64,000 bases of DNA, taken from positions 1 through 64,000 of the forward strand of contig MBPM02000073.1 of NCBI GenBank assembly GCA_001695595.3, in the 5' to 3' direction. This DNA is from Plasmopara viticola. Lineage: Eukaryota > Oomycota > Peronosporomycetes > Peronosporales > Peronosporaceae. This document shows positions 22,201 through 30,459 of the stretch, in pieces. The notes beneath the pieces were generated by a model that was given only the letters and a program-made list of their open reading frames with translations, made no database searches and was not told the origin of the DNA. Numbering within the stretch: position 1 is the stretch's first letter; each line of letters begins with the position of its first letter. The position numbers and the translations under genes are program-made.

Positions 22201-23221
22201 CTCAAACTCCACCTTCATACCACGCTTAGCTAGCTTTCCAACCGACAAAAGGCGTCTGTCGAGTCCTGGAATGTGTAGGACTTCGACCATCTTGATACGC
22301 AACCCCTCCAATCCAGTAAGCCTGGCCGTATCCTTGCCAGTCACCCGCAGCTTCTTGCCGTCCACAATGGTGACCTCTGGATCAGCATCCAATGCCTCGT
22401 AATCAAAGAGATCACTCCGATGAGGTGTCATGTGCGAGGTAGCCCCGCTGTCGATGAGCCAGTCGTCACAGTGCTGCTCACCAGCGGCAAAAACAGCATC
22501 ATCAACCTCGAAGCCGTTCTTCTTCTGCCAATCCCGCTTCAAATGTCCGACTTGGCCACACTCAAAACACTTGCCCCTCCGTTCTTCCGCGGATCGTTCC
22601 CTTTACGGCCATTGCCTTGGCCTCCCTTGAAGCGTCCTGCATTCACCTTGAACGCGCGCTCCGTAGACTCTTTCTTCTCAAGTCGCTCGTACTCCTTCAG
22701 AAGCTTCTCTTTTACCTCGATCAAAGACACGTCCTTAGAGTTCTCCACAATCGACGAGAGAATTTTGTATTCCTCTGGGAGACTGCTCAGAAGAATCACT
22801 AGTTGACGAGCATCGTCAAGTGGTTCTCCCAACGTCTGCAGCCCCACGATCAGCTCATCGAAGCTGTCTAGGTGCTTCGACATCGCCACCCCATCAGCCA
22901 TCCTGAATTCGTGGAGGCGACGGGTCATCGACACACGATTGTGCATCGTCGGGCGGTTGTAGAAGTCGCGCAGCGTATTCCACGCCATGATTGCCGTCGT
23001 GGCCGTCCGAATCTTCGTATGATGCTCAATTGCCACTCCCTGGGCGATAAGCCCAATGCCTTCATGTCGTTGAGCCCCCCCGTCTCGGTCATCTCCGCCT
23101 CAGGCTTGACCACTTGCACGTGCGCTAGCAGACCCTTCCTAACCAGCGTCATGCGCATGGCAAACTCCCAGTGGAAGTAGTTTCCACTACCCAGGAGGAC
23201 TCCACTTCTTGTCGTCGGCAT
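19267..23221 (-). pseudogene. E2 copia Gag-Pol polyprotein, disrupted
   Basis: ATG at 23221 (Met-Pro-Thr-Thr-Arg-Ser-Gly) with the same domain order as E1. Gag runs to about 22540, protease WLIDSGATSHM lies near 22455, and the integrase with SDNGTEF and NGVAERMNR near 21560-21690. RT with LDVDTAFLN and YVDD and RNase H with ALSSAEAEYMAL and EDNSGAIGH end at TAG 19267. It retains more open frame than E1: the Gag 3' half (22539-23036) and the protease/integrase part (21802-22542) are continuous. Shared with E1: G-run near 23085, knuckle frameshift near 22540, T-run near 21815, shift near 20975, and the FFKHTRRERT shift near 20580. Private: a shift near 19660. EDNQ is changed to EDNS in RNase H. 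Confidence 0.92.
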
Positions 23222-23254
23222 TGGGATGGAGGGGAGGTTTGGGTGGAGTCTTGT

Positions 23255-23267
23255 GCGGCTGTTAACC
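23255..23267 (-). promoter_or_regulatory. E2 primer-binding site
   Basis: On the minus strand GGTTAACAGCCGC follows the 5' LTR directly, complementary to the tRNA-Asn(GUU) anticodon arm. Confidence 0.6.
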
Positions 23268-23522
23268 TGTTGAGTTGTTGTGCGCAGGAGAAGGCAAAAA
23301 GTAAAGTGAATATATTTAGGTCCTTAGTTCGCTACCCTGTGCTACCTCTAAGCCTATCCTTCTAGATCCTTCTAGAAGGTTCGTCGTGACGTCATCTAAT
23401 GACGTCATCATTATACCAGTGCCCAACCGGTATTTGCCGTAATCCCTCTGAGCCTATCCTTCTAGATCCTTCTAGAAGGTTCGTCGTGACGTCACATCAA
23501 CAGCGGCGTCATATTAATAACA
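23268..23522 (-). repeat. E2 5' LTR
   Basis: 255 bp, full length, with both internal repeats, TGACGTCA sites and TTCTAGAA palindromes. It ends AATAACA instead of TTAACA on the outer side. Confidence 0.9.
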
Positions 23523-23667
23523 CGCCCCCCCCCCCCTTCGTCAACCACCTTACACCCCACTTAAATAGCACCCCACACCATCTTCTCGGTATTTTAATAC
23601 ACGCACACAAAAAGTCGAAATGTAGAAAAGCAGCGCGGATCGAGTGGAAGTCAAAGTGAAAACTTAA

Positions 23668-23841
23668 GACGATGAAGGAGCTGAAGCCAAGTTTGTGGTC
23701 GGCAAGCACGACGCAGAGGAGGACGAAGATGTGGTGGTGCTGCGGATCGCAGAGGACGCACAACGAACCCACCGACAGTTGGGCGGTAAGAAGTTTTCGT
23801 GGGAGCTTTGGCTAGGCGAGAAGTTTCTACTAACAAGATAG
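23668..23841 (+). pseudogene. Unrecognised acidic ORF relic, 57 aa
   Basis: Open frame of 57 codons after a TAA, without its own ATG, so an upstream exon or frame is missing. The product starts with acidic residues (DDEGAEAK), has a second acidic run (AEEDED), and ends with GKKFSWELWLGEKF. The inverted counterpart (48731-48865, minus) keeps the same first half and loses the end after QLG. Downstream, 23860-24010 contains another protein-like stretch (IRTTTCKDQWEAR) also found at 48520-48680. Family not recognised; probably an exon of an old host gene. Confidence 0.3.
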
Positions 23842-24142
23842 ATTGCGTACCAGATCATGAGACTTTATGAAGTATGTTTACACGAGATACCGGGTAAATC
23901 TCGAGACATTCGAACAACAACTTGCAAAGATCAATGGGAAGCTCGTCGTCGATACGTATTGACCGAGAGTTAATACGCAGTGGCTGGCTTTACAAGCAGG
24001 CGAATGTCATGTACTTATATGAATAAGAGTCTTTATTGCGCAAATGTGAATCAACTTGAATTTTAGTAGGAAAAGGTAAAAACGACGATACTTTGTACTG
24101 ATTAAGAGAACGAAGGTAGCAACAAGAGAGTAGTGGGCATCG

Positions 24143-24532
24143 CTGCAGTAACAATTTTGACAAGCCACGTGGAGATGTGCAGTTGCAGGATGGCATGCTG
24201 TCTGTACGCTTTTTAGAAATTTGAAAAGGCGAGCGCTCTGTTTTGAGGCAGCTGGTGAAGAATTTTTGTTTTTCTGCTTTGGATCGAGCGACGACGGTGC
24301 GAGCACCTGGGTCTATTTACTGCAGCGTTTGTCAGGCAGTGGAAACAGTACTATCTCGCCTTCTGCTGCCCTATTCAGCTCGCTATCTAACACCAAGCAA
24401 TTACAGTCGGTGGATGGGTCAAACGGTGCTCGTATTTGCACTAGCACGATCGATGCACGGAGCATTCGCATCGTCGCAGAGCTGCGTCGAGTGCTGCACA
24501 CAAGCACGTCACCGGAGGCAATGATATTCTAA
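24143..24532 (+). pseudogene. Unrecognised gene relic with 103-aa open frame
   Basis: 24221-24532 is open for 103 codons (containing GASTWVYLLQRLSG, then ARSIRIVAELRRVLH) and ends at TAA. The initial codon is TTG. A protein-like stretch in another frame just upstream (24154-24220: NFDKPRGDVQ, then GMLSVRFLE) probably belongs to the same gene, separated by a frameshift. The inverted copy at 47935-48330 has an in-frame stop in the middle but a longer upstream part. Products are soluble-looking, with no signal peptide. I do not recognise the family. Confidence 0.35.
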
Positions 24533-24539
24533 AATCTTT

Positions 24540-25660
24540 TTAGCTCTTTCGATCCCCGATACCCATGTGCGAAATTCACGCAACCCTCGAATATTGAAAG
24601 TTTTGATGTTATAATCTTACAAAGATCCTTGATTGTTGCAGCCAACCAACGTTCAAAACTTAAGGTAAAGGCGGTTTTGGCCTTGTATACTAAGGGGTGC
24701 TATAAAAAGGGGGGTATGGCGTGATTAACGAAAACTACAGCGACTCCCTGATAAAAAGGGTGTATAAACACTGTGCGGTGTGCGCCAGTCTACTTAAACA
24801 GCCAAGCGGCATAAGCAATTTTTATGATTAATTATTATAAAATGGCTCGAGTAAGAGGAACGCAAACTGCTGTCTCAAACCGCGACGAGCAACATACTAG
24901 CACTCGGACAGCTTTTAATGGCACATAAATCAAGAGTCATTATGGACTCAAAGGTTGACAGTACTGCACAACAAAGCTGCAGTCTCAAAAGATTATTAAA
25001 TTGGCTTAAAGTAGCCTTCGGCTGCGGTCTAGAAAGCTGTGCGTCCGATTCTAGTCACAAGGGTGATTGATGCGACAGTGAGAGCCTTTTAATTTATCAT
25101 CGATCGGTGAAAGCGCCATTCGATGGGTATAAACATATTGCGCCAATGCTGTAATTCTATAACATATTTACTATCAGGATTTTTGCTCCCAATTCAGCTT
25201 TATAAATGGTCAACAAAATCTCAAAGGTGATACAGCTGCTAAAGCCGATGCAATGATTTAGATGACTATCGGTGTACTTGGGACGCTATTCATTTCCGAT
25301 CGTAATTCAAAGGAATGATGCAAGTGCATCGCACAACAACGAATTGCAGTTTTCTATTACTTTAAGAGTAAGACACATTGCTAGATATTTTAAGACAGCA
25401 TTGGACCTCTTGGATTGCCGTTTAGTGGATGAAATCGAGATGATGTGTTCGCTATCAGGTAGTAAAGACATTGGATACCCCCCCTTATCAGAGCGGCTAC
25501 TCACATTTGTCGCATGGACGTCTTGTCGTGTGGACCATATGTAGCAGGTTATGCGACCAATGGTGCGGCATTGGACCTCGCGACAGGTACAAAGAATCTA
25601 ACGTCCTTGCGTTTTCAAGAATATACTATCGGCATTCCATGTAAACGAAAGCTTTGCAAA
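24540..25660. other. AT-rich DNA, no gene recognised
   Basis: Matches 46790-47935 in inverted orientation. The 90-codon frame at 25272-25544 contains SCGP-like and membrane-like patches related to other repeats near 11990, 45900 and 46940 but carries no recognised domain. Confidence 0.4.
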
Positions 25661-25668
25661 CATGAATA

Positions 25669-26012
25669 GCCTATCCCGAAGATACAAAATTTTTGTCCGC
25701 GAAGCACAAACAGACGTTTGGGCTTGACAAGACGAGCAGTACTGCGACGTATGAGGTAGCGCAGCGTTGGGGAAGCTTCGTCTTAACGATGTGGAGTCAA
25801 TTCCGTTAGGACTTTTAATCTTTGGTGCAGGGATCATGGCTGGAGCGGACCCAGTCGTCCACTACCGAGCAATGATCGCGTTCACCGTGGCACGCTGTTT
25901 GCACACATACGCTTATGCGACTGCGATGCAGCCATTGCGCTCACTGAGTCACGGTGTGAGTGTGGCAGCTACGTTGGCTGGCCTCGGAAATGCTGTGAGC
26001 GCTATTCTTTAA
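25669..26012 (+). pseudogene. MAPEG-family (microsomal GST-like) pseudogene
   Basis: Two overlapping frames separated by one missing base at 25768 encode a MAPEG-like protein. First frame: PEDTKFL, then FGLDKTS and EVAQRW. Second frame: LRLNDVESIPLG, a hydrophobic segment (LLIFGAGIMAGA), DPVVHYRAM, then ARCLHTYAYA and a last hydrophobic segment. The R-x-x-x-N-D-x-E-x-I-P and R-x-x-H-T motifs are diagnostic of the family, integral membrane glutathione transferases of the ER. Normal length is about 150 residues; about 115 remain, and the first membrane helix is missing. The inverted copy at 46413-46775 shares the frameshift and adds a nonsense codon, so the lesion predates the inversion. Confidence 0.6.
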
Positions 26013-26850
26013 ACTTATGAGAGTTAATTTCTTTTTTCTTTGAATAAATTATAAGAAAAGTGAGTTTTTTTTAGCCTTTAGGGAATCGTTGAACTGCCGG
26101 TACCCTTTTGGTAAACTGCTGGTACCCCTTGGTTTAAGCCAATGAGATTAGTTCATTCTATCAATGGGAGCAGTCTATTTTTGTTAATGAACACAGTGTT
26201 TTTCAACCAATAGAAAGAGAAAGCATTACCCATCTGACACCCCTTTTTGTCAACTGCCGGTACTCCCTGTTATTTAACCGTAGATTCCTGAGTCAACTGT
26301 AGCAAAAAAATGTAATTTGGGTAGGTGATCGGTGAGGAATAGAATCGGCAAAAGCGAAACGAGTTCGAAACCAGCGTCCGCCACGTTGGTTGGGATCTCA
26401 GGGATCTTTTCGTACAAGTTGTGTAGAAATCGAGGCAGTCTTCGTGGAGATATGCGATCTCGAAGAGGCCATACGAACCTATGATTGACATGCCTGCCAA
26501 TTTAATGATATCATTTTTTCGAGAGTCGCATTAAATTAGGCAACATTTGTGAATGCCACGTAGAATACTGCCTATGAGACATCAAGAGTCTGCTTCCGTC
26601 GATTCTAAAGGCTGCTGAACGTTGTCTAGAGCTGACTGTCTGAAGCCCACCCTCACTGTACGTGCAGCGATACACAGCGAGCGCATGCTTTGGTCTTCTG
26701 GTTGGTTCACGGTCGAGCAACGATTTGAAAAACGCATCTGCAGCTCTAGGACGCACTGAACTCTGCTCACTTGATAAACTAGGCACAATCGAAGTCGGAG
26801 CGCGTGGCTTGACACTCATCCGAAACTTTGCGATTTCTTGTCGGATTGCG
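26013..26850. other. No gene recognised; short CTGCCGGTACCC-type repeats
   Basis: CTGCCGGTACCC, CTGCTGGTACCCC and CTGCCGGTACTCC occur at about 26093, 26117 and 26255. A minus-strand frame at 26511-26819 (102 codons) may be a downstream part of the gene at 26851-27350, but I could not join them with confidence. Confidence 0.35.
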
Positions 26851-27350
26851 TTATGTCGAGATACTCATCGACATCATCAGGGTTGATGTCATCGTAATCG
26901 TTGGGGGCTCGATAGTCTTCTTCAAATGGATGGCGTCGCTGGTGCAATCTGATTGCGAGGCGAGCCCCTGATAACTAAGAAGCCTCAAAACATCGCCAGG
27001 TTTTTCGAGAGACGTGAATATAAGTGTGAGCTCAGGAAGCGGTACCGGCAAGTAGTACTTTCTTTTCTGGGCAGGGATTGGCTTGAGCTTGAGTGGTGAC
27101 TCAAAGAGGTCGCCATTCACGTAGTCGACACACGAGCGTCCTGGGCGCAAGCGCACACGAAGCCCGTCTTGTGTATTAATCCAAAGGAGCGAGACTCCAA
27201 TAGCACTTTGCCGTAGCTCGAGCAATGACTCGGTCAAGTGTACTCTTGAAGTATGGTAAGTAGCGATCAAACGGCCGTTTTGCAGTAAAGTTGACGCTGC
27301 TCCTTGCGTATTGAGGTAGGATCTGTTTGAATTTTCGGCAAGGCGGAGGC
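26851..27350 (-). pseudogene. Unrecognised protein X, best-preserved copy
   Basis: The minus strand is open for 139 codons from 27270 to 26851 and remains protein-like upstream to about 27350 (LRLAENSNRSYL, then GRLIATYHTSRVHLTESLLELR). The middle part is Pro/Lys-rich (LKLKPIPAQKRKYYLPVPLPEL). An acidic stretch follows in another frame near 26850. Fragments of its N-terminal half are scattered at seven other sites in the window, all broken. This suggests a real ancestral gene carried along by segmental duplication. No family recognised; soluble by composition. Confidence 0.35.
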
Positions 27351-27359
27351 AGTCAGGTA

Positions 27360-28030
27360 CGAAACACCCAATTTAAGTCTTGCTCGTATCAAATTGCTTT
27401 TTACGTCTAATGAACAGATTATTCCGATAAATTGTGACTAACTTTGCTTTATAATGTAAAGGAACCGCAAGTGGTTTGCTGAGAGTATACGAGTTGCACG
27501 GGCATTGCCACCAGCCAGTGATCGCACGCTAGAATGACGAACTATGTATTCAATACCGCGGCATTCCACATACATCAATCACGTTAATGAAAAGTAATAG
27601 CACGTCACCGTATGTCATATTACTAGTGTGACATCGCCCGTCTCAATGTTGTACTTGCACGCCTGCATGTAGATATTGTCGTTCATGTTAAGCGCAAGGA
27701 ATCACGGAGATGGACTTGTCGTCACCTGTTTCGCTCACTGCTCGACAATTTTTGACGTCGAAGGGTTCTAGCATTTGCAAGATTAAACACCACGGGCACA
27801 TTTGCACGACAGTCTTTTATGAGTCCAACTTTGTAAAATTTCTCGAGCCACACCAAACGAAATCTTTAGAAAGTAGGGTGGTTTAGGAACTCGAAAGGCA
27901 GTAAAACATGTGCGCCTGGACCTCTGGTAGTATTTTTTCGATGAGCTTTACCCTAACTAAAAGTCCAACCATACGTGGCATACTTTCGTTAGCAGCGGTC
28001 GATAACATCAAAAATCGTGCTTTGTAGATG
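27360..28030. other. Decayed sequence with one conserved patch
   Basis: On the minus strand 27630-27790 has a protein-like patch (NMNDNIYMQACKYN) split by a frameshift, matched at 44500-44680 on the plus strand. Otherwise nothing recognised. Confidence 0.3.
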
Positions 28031-28183
28031 GAATTGAATTGGATCTCAGACTGCAATATTTTTCTCCATGGAAGTCAAATGCATATCCATTTATAACCTC
28101 TTACCCCATTGCAGTAGATAGACGATATCTGTTTAGATTGGCGGTTTGTTGGCTGAAGGCATCTCTTATTTTGTTATACTTCT

Positions 28184-28441
28184 TCATAAATATGCCCACA
28201 GGTAAAAGAAATTGTCATTTATCGGCTTTGGTACAGCAGCAATTCTCTCAAATCCTTTGGCTATCAGAGTTAACATGTCTCGCTGGCATGCCAAATTGTC
28301 AATTTTCGCGATTGGCTTGCAAATAACACGCCCTCTCTTCAGCTGCGGCAGTTTTCTCTCGGAGTTTACTCTGAAGGCGCAAGAGCCTCGACTGACGCTC
28401 ACGGTACGTGACTGTTCGTGCTGGTCGTAGACTGTCACCAA
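28184..28441 (-). pseudogene. RxLR-EER effector-like relic with intact RLLR and EER
   Basis: RLLR is encoded at 28377-28388 and EER at 28332-28340 on the minus strand, in the same frame and exactly twelve codons apart with no stop between. This is the canonical spacing and sequence of oomycete RxLR effectors. The frame closes ten codons after EER, while the Lys-rich C-terminal domain continues in the neighbouring frame (28184-28330). No signal peptide is in frame upstream (a TAG interrupts), so the gene is dead. Its inverted counterpart is at 43640-43900. Confidence 0.5.
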
Positions 28442-28620
28442 ACTACTTGCAACTCGTTTGCATTATGAAGCAAAGTTGGCTGCCCATCAGACTTGAAAAG
28501 CAGATCGTTATTATATTAGCATGACTTTTTAACATGACTAATATATATACAAATTGCTTTTTAGTCTTCGATAAGCATGTCTAATATAATTACAAATTGC
28601 TTATAGTCAGCTAACTTTAA

Positions 28621-28696
28621 GGCTAACGCACTCAAGTATGACATACTCGTTTAAAACTCGTTCAAAACGGGCATATCATACTTGAGTGCGCTAGCC
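28621..28696. repeat. Hairpin repeat, 76 bp, well formed
   Basis: GGCTAACGCACTCAAGTATG on the left pairs with the reverse complement at 28677-28696 with one mismatch. Pairing continues inward through CATACTCGTTT with two mismatches, leaving a loop of about 12 bases. Related copies: 902, 13237, 42262, 50274 and 62625. Confidence 0.8.
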
Positions 28697-28743
28697 TTGT
28701 CAAAAATAGAAACAGATTCTCTAAAATACACAAGGAGTAGCAT

Positions 28744-28888
28744 TGTTGAGAAGAAAGTAAAAACCGAAGTGAATATATTTATCCTGACCAATGAACGGCT
28801 ACCATATGTAATTACTAATTGTGACGTACTTGTAATTACTGTGAAGCCATCCACCTGTTCAACATGCATTCAGCGGTGTAATGTTACA
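28744..28888 (-). repeat. E3 3' LTR
   Basis: 145 bp. Lacks the TGACGTCA and TTCTAGAA sites of the other families. Contains a TATA-like ATAAATATATTC on the minus strand near its 5' LTR-equivalent promoter position. Confidence 0.93.
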
Positions 28889-28902
28889 ACTCCCACTCAC
28901 CG
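28889..28902 (-). promoter_or_regulatory. E3 polypurine tract
   Basis: Minus-strand GGTGAGTGGGAGT precedes the 3' LTR; the GAGTGGGAG core is shared with the other copia families. Confidence 0.65.
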
Positions 28903-30459
28903 CTAAGGCTGTGTGTCCTTTGTTGCTGACTTGGTCTTGATTCCTGTGGCTTCGCGCAAATACTTAAGCATCTTGGTCCCAACTGCCTTCGTCAGCATAT
29001 CTGCAAGCTGACTCTTCGTGTCGATATATTCGATCTTCAACAGTCCTTCTTGCACGTTCTCACGAATAAAGTGGTGCTTGATGTCCACATGCTTCGTCCT
29101 AGCATGGTATCCGGCGTTATTGGCTAACGCAATCGCACCCTGGTTGTCTTCCCAAACCTGTGTGCCTTCAACTTGCTCGTGACCCATGTCCTTTAGCATT
29201 GCCCGCGTCCAAAGAACTTCTTGTGTGCATAAGCTGAGAGCCATATACTCAGCTTCCGCTGAGCTCAGCGCAACTGTCCGCTGGTACTTCGACTTGAATA
29301 CCACTGGTGCGCTTGCAATCAAGACCATAATTCCCGAGACCGAGCGTCTGTCATCCGTGTTGCTGCCCCAATCTGCATCCGAGTATGCCTTGACCGTAAC
29401 GCTTCCAGTTCCTCGGTAGACGATACCAATTTGACGCGTGCTCTTCAGATACCGTACTACTCGAATTGCTGCGCTCCAATGTTGTAGTCCTGGGTTCTCC
29501 AGAAAACGTGATAGCTGCGTCACCACGTAAGCAATATCAGGCCGAGTGCATGTCGTTATGTACAGCAGGCATCCAATCAAAGAGCGATAAGGCTTTGATC
29601 GCATTGTCGACCGTCCCTCTTCCGTTGTGGGTGACTGCTTTGATGACAGCTTCAATCCTGATACGCAAGGGTTTTCAACACTTTTGGCATCTTGTTGACC
29701 GAATCGCTTGACCACGTCATCGATGTAGCGAGACTGTTTGATCATCAATATTCCAGCTGACCTGTCGTGATCAATTTCCATACCCAAAATAAATTCCGCC
29801 TGACCAAGCTCCTTCATCTTGAAAGCATTCTTGAGTACTCCCTTTACTTGATTTAATTCTTTGCTGCTTTTTGCTGCGATAATCATGTCATCCACATATA
29901 GTCCAACGTAAGCAGAACCTTCTTTAGTTCTCTTGACATAAACACATTGATCTGCTCCGCAACTCTTAAAGCCATTCCTGATGAAGACACGATGTATTGT
30001 CTTGTTCCAGGCACTCGCTGCTTGCTTAAGTTCGTAAATAGCCTTGTTTAGTTGACATATGTTTCCTTGAGCATTGTCGACACCAAGCGGAACTTCCATA
30101 GAAACATTGTCCGTCAACACGCTATTAAGAAAAGCCGTGTCGACGTCCAGCTGTTCCATTTGATAGCCGCATTCAACACATACCGCGAGAATTATTCGGA
30201 TCGAATTCATGTTGGCAACCGGGGAATATGTCTCGAAAAAGTCAACGCCATACTTCTGCTTGAAACCTTTCGCGACTAGTCGTACCTTGTATCGCACGAT
30301 AGCGCCATTCTGATCACGCTTTTTGGCAAATACCCATCGTGATCCAATTGTGCGTCCAATCTCCCCTCGTGGCTGCAATGTCCACGTTTTATTCTCTTCG
30401 TGAGAGCGAAGCTCAGCATCCATTGCTTCACGCCATTTCATTGCATCGTCGCTTGCCAT
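28903..30459 (-). CDS. E3 copia RT-RNase H part of Pol, 518 aa
   Basis: Continuous 518-codon frame. Its listed start is internal: it continues the upstream frame after a one-base shift near 30485. Reverse transcriptase: TWTLQPR at 26, KGFKQKYGVDFFETYSPVA at 64-82, catalytic LDVDTAFLN (Asp105, Asp107) and YVDD at 188-191. RNase H: DADW (Asp361), SSAEAEYMAL (Glu404), EDNQGAI (Asp438) and HVDIKHH (about 457-462), then ADMLTK near 486. All catalytic residues are present. Acts in cytoplasmic virus-like particles to copy element RNA. Function of this copy depends only on bridging the single frameshift to the gag-integrase part. Confidence 0.93.
   Translation of the reverse strand: MASDDAMKWREAMDAELRSHEENKTWTLQPRGEIGRTIGSRWVFAKKRDQNGAIVRYKVRLVAKGFKQKYGVDFFETYSPVANMNSIRIILAVCVECGYQMEQLDVDTAFLNSVLTDNVSMEVPLGVDNAQGNICQLNKAIYELKQAASAWNKTIHRVFIRNGFKSCGADQCVYVKRTKEGSAYVGLYVDDMIIAAKSSKELNQVKGVLKNAFKMKELGQAEFILGMEIDHDRSAGILMIKQSRYIDDVVKRFGQQDAKSVENPCVSGLKLSSKQSPTTEEGRSTMRSKPYRSLIGCLLYITTCTRPDIAYVVTQLSRFLENPGLQHWSAAIRVVRYLKSTRQIGIVYRGTGSVTVKAYSDADWGSNTDDRRSVSGIMVLIASAPVVFKSKYQRTVALSSAEAEYMALSLCTQEVLWTRAMLKDMGHEQVEGTQVWEDNQGAIALANNAGYHARTKHVDIKHHFIRENVQEGLLKIEYIDTKSQLADMLTKAVGTKMLKYLREATGIKTKSATKDTQP

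Larger units (their letters stand above)
19099..23522 (-). mobile_element. Copia LTR retrotransposon E2 (family A), dead
   Basis: Inverted relative to E1. The 5' LTR is on the right (23268-23522, 255 bp) and the 3' LTR on the left (19099-19253, only 155 bp). Flanks CGCTC (19094-19098) and CGCCC (23523-23527) look like a slightly diverged 5-bp target duplication next to a C12 run. The uninserted site is visible in the other palindrome arm near 49006-49014. It shares most disabling lesions with E1 but has its own target site. Confidence 0.93.
23523..28743 (+). repeat. Left palindrome arm, gene-relic block
   Basis: Inverted counterpart of 42222-49010. Matching landmarks: acidic relic (23668 and 48865), 24.2 kb ORF (and 48.2 kb), MAPEG relic (25.7 and 46.6 kb), protein X (27.3 and 45.0 kb), RLLR relic (28.3 and 43.7 kb). 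Identity is patchy by eye, from near 98% at 28.5-28.7 kb to clearly lower elsewhere. 26.0-27.2 kb has no obvious counterpart. Confidence 0.8.

Noticed and set aside
23523..23540. C12 run as a telomere or special signal
   Set aside because: The homologous empty site near 49010 has a shorter C/G run; simple homopolymer expansion or basecalling error at a target site.
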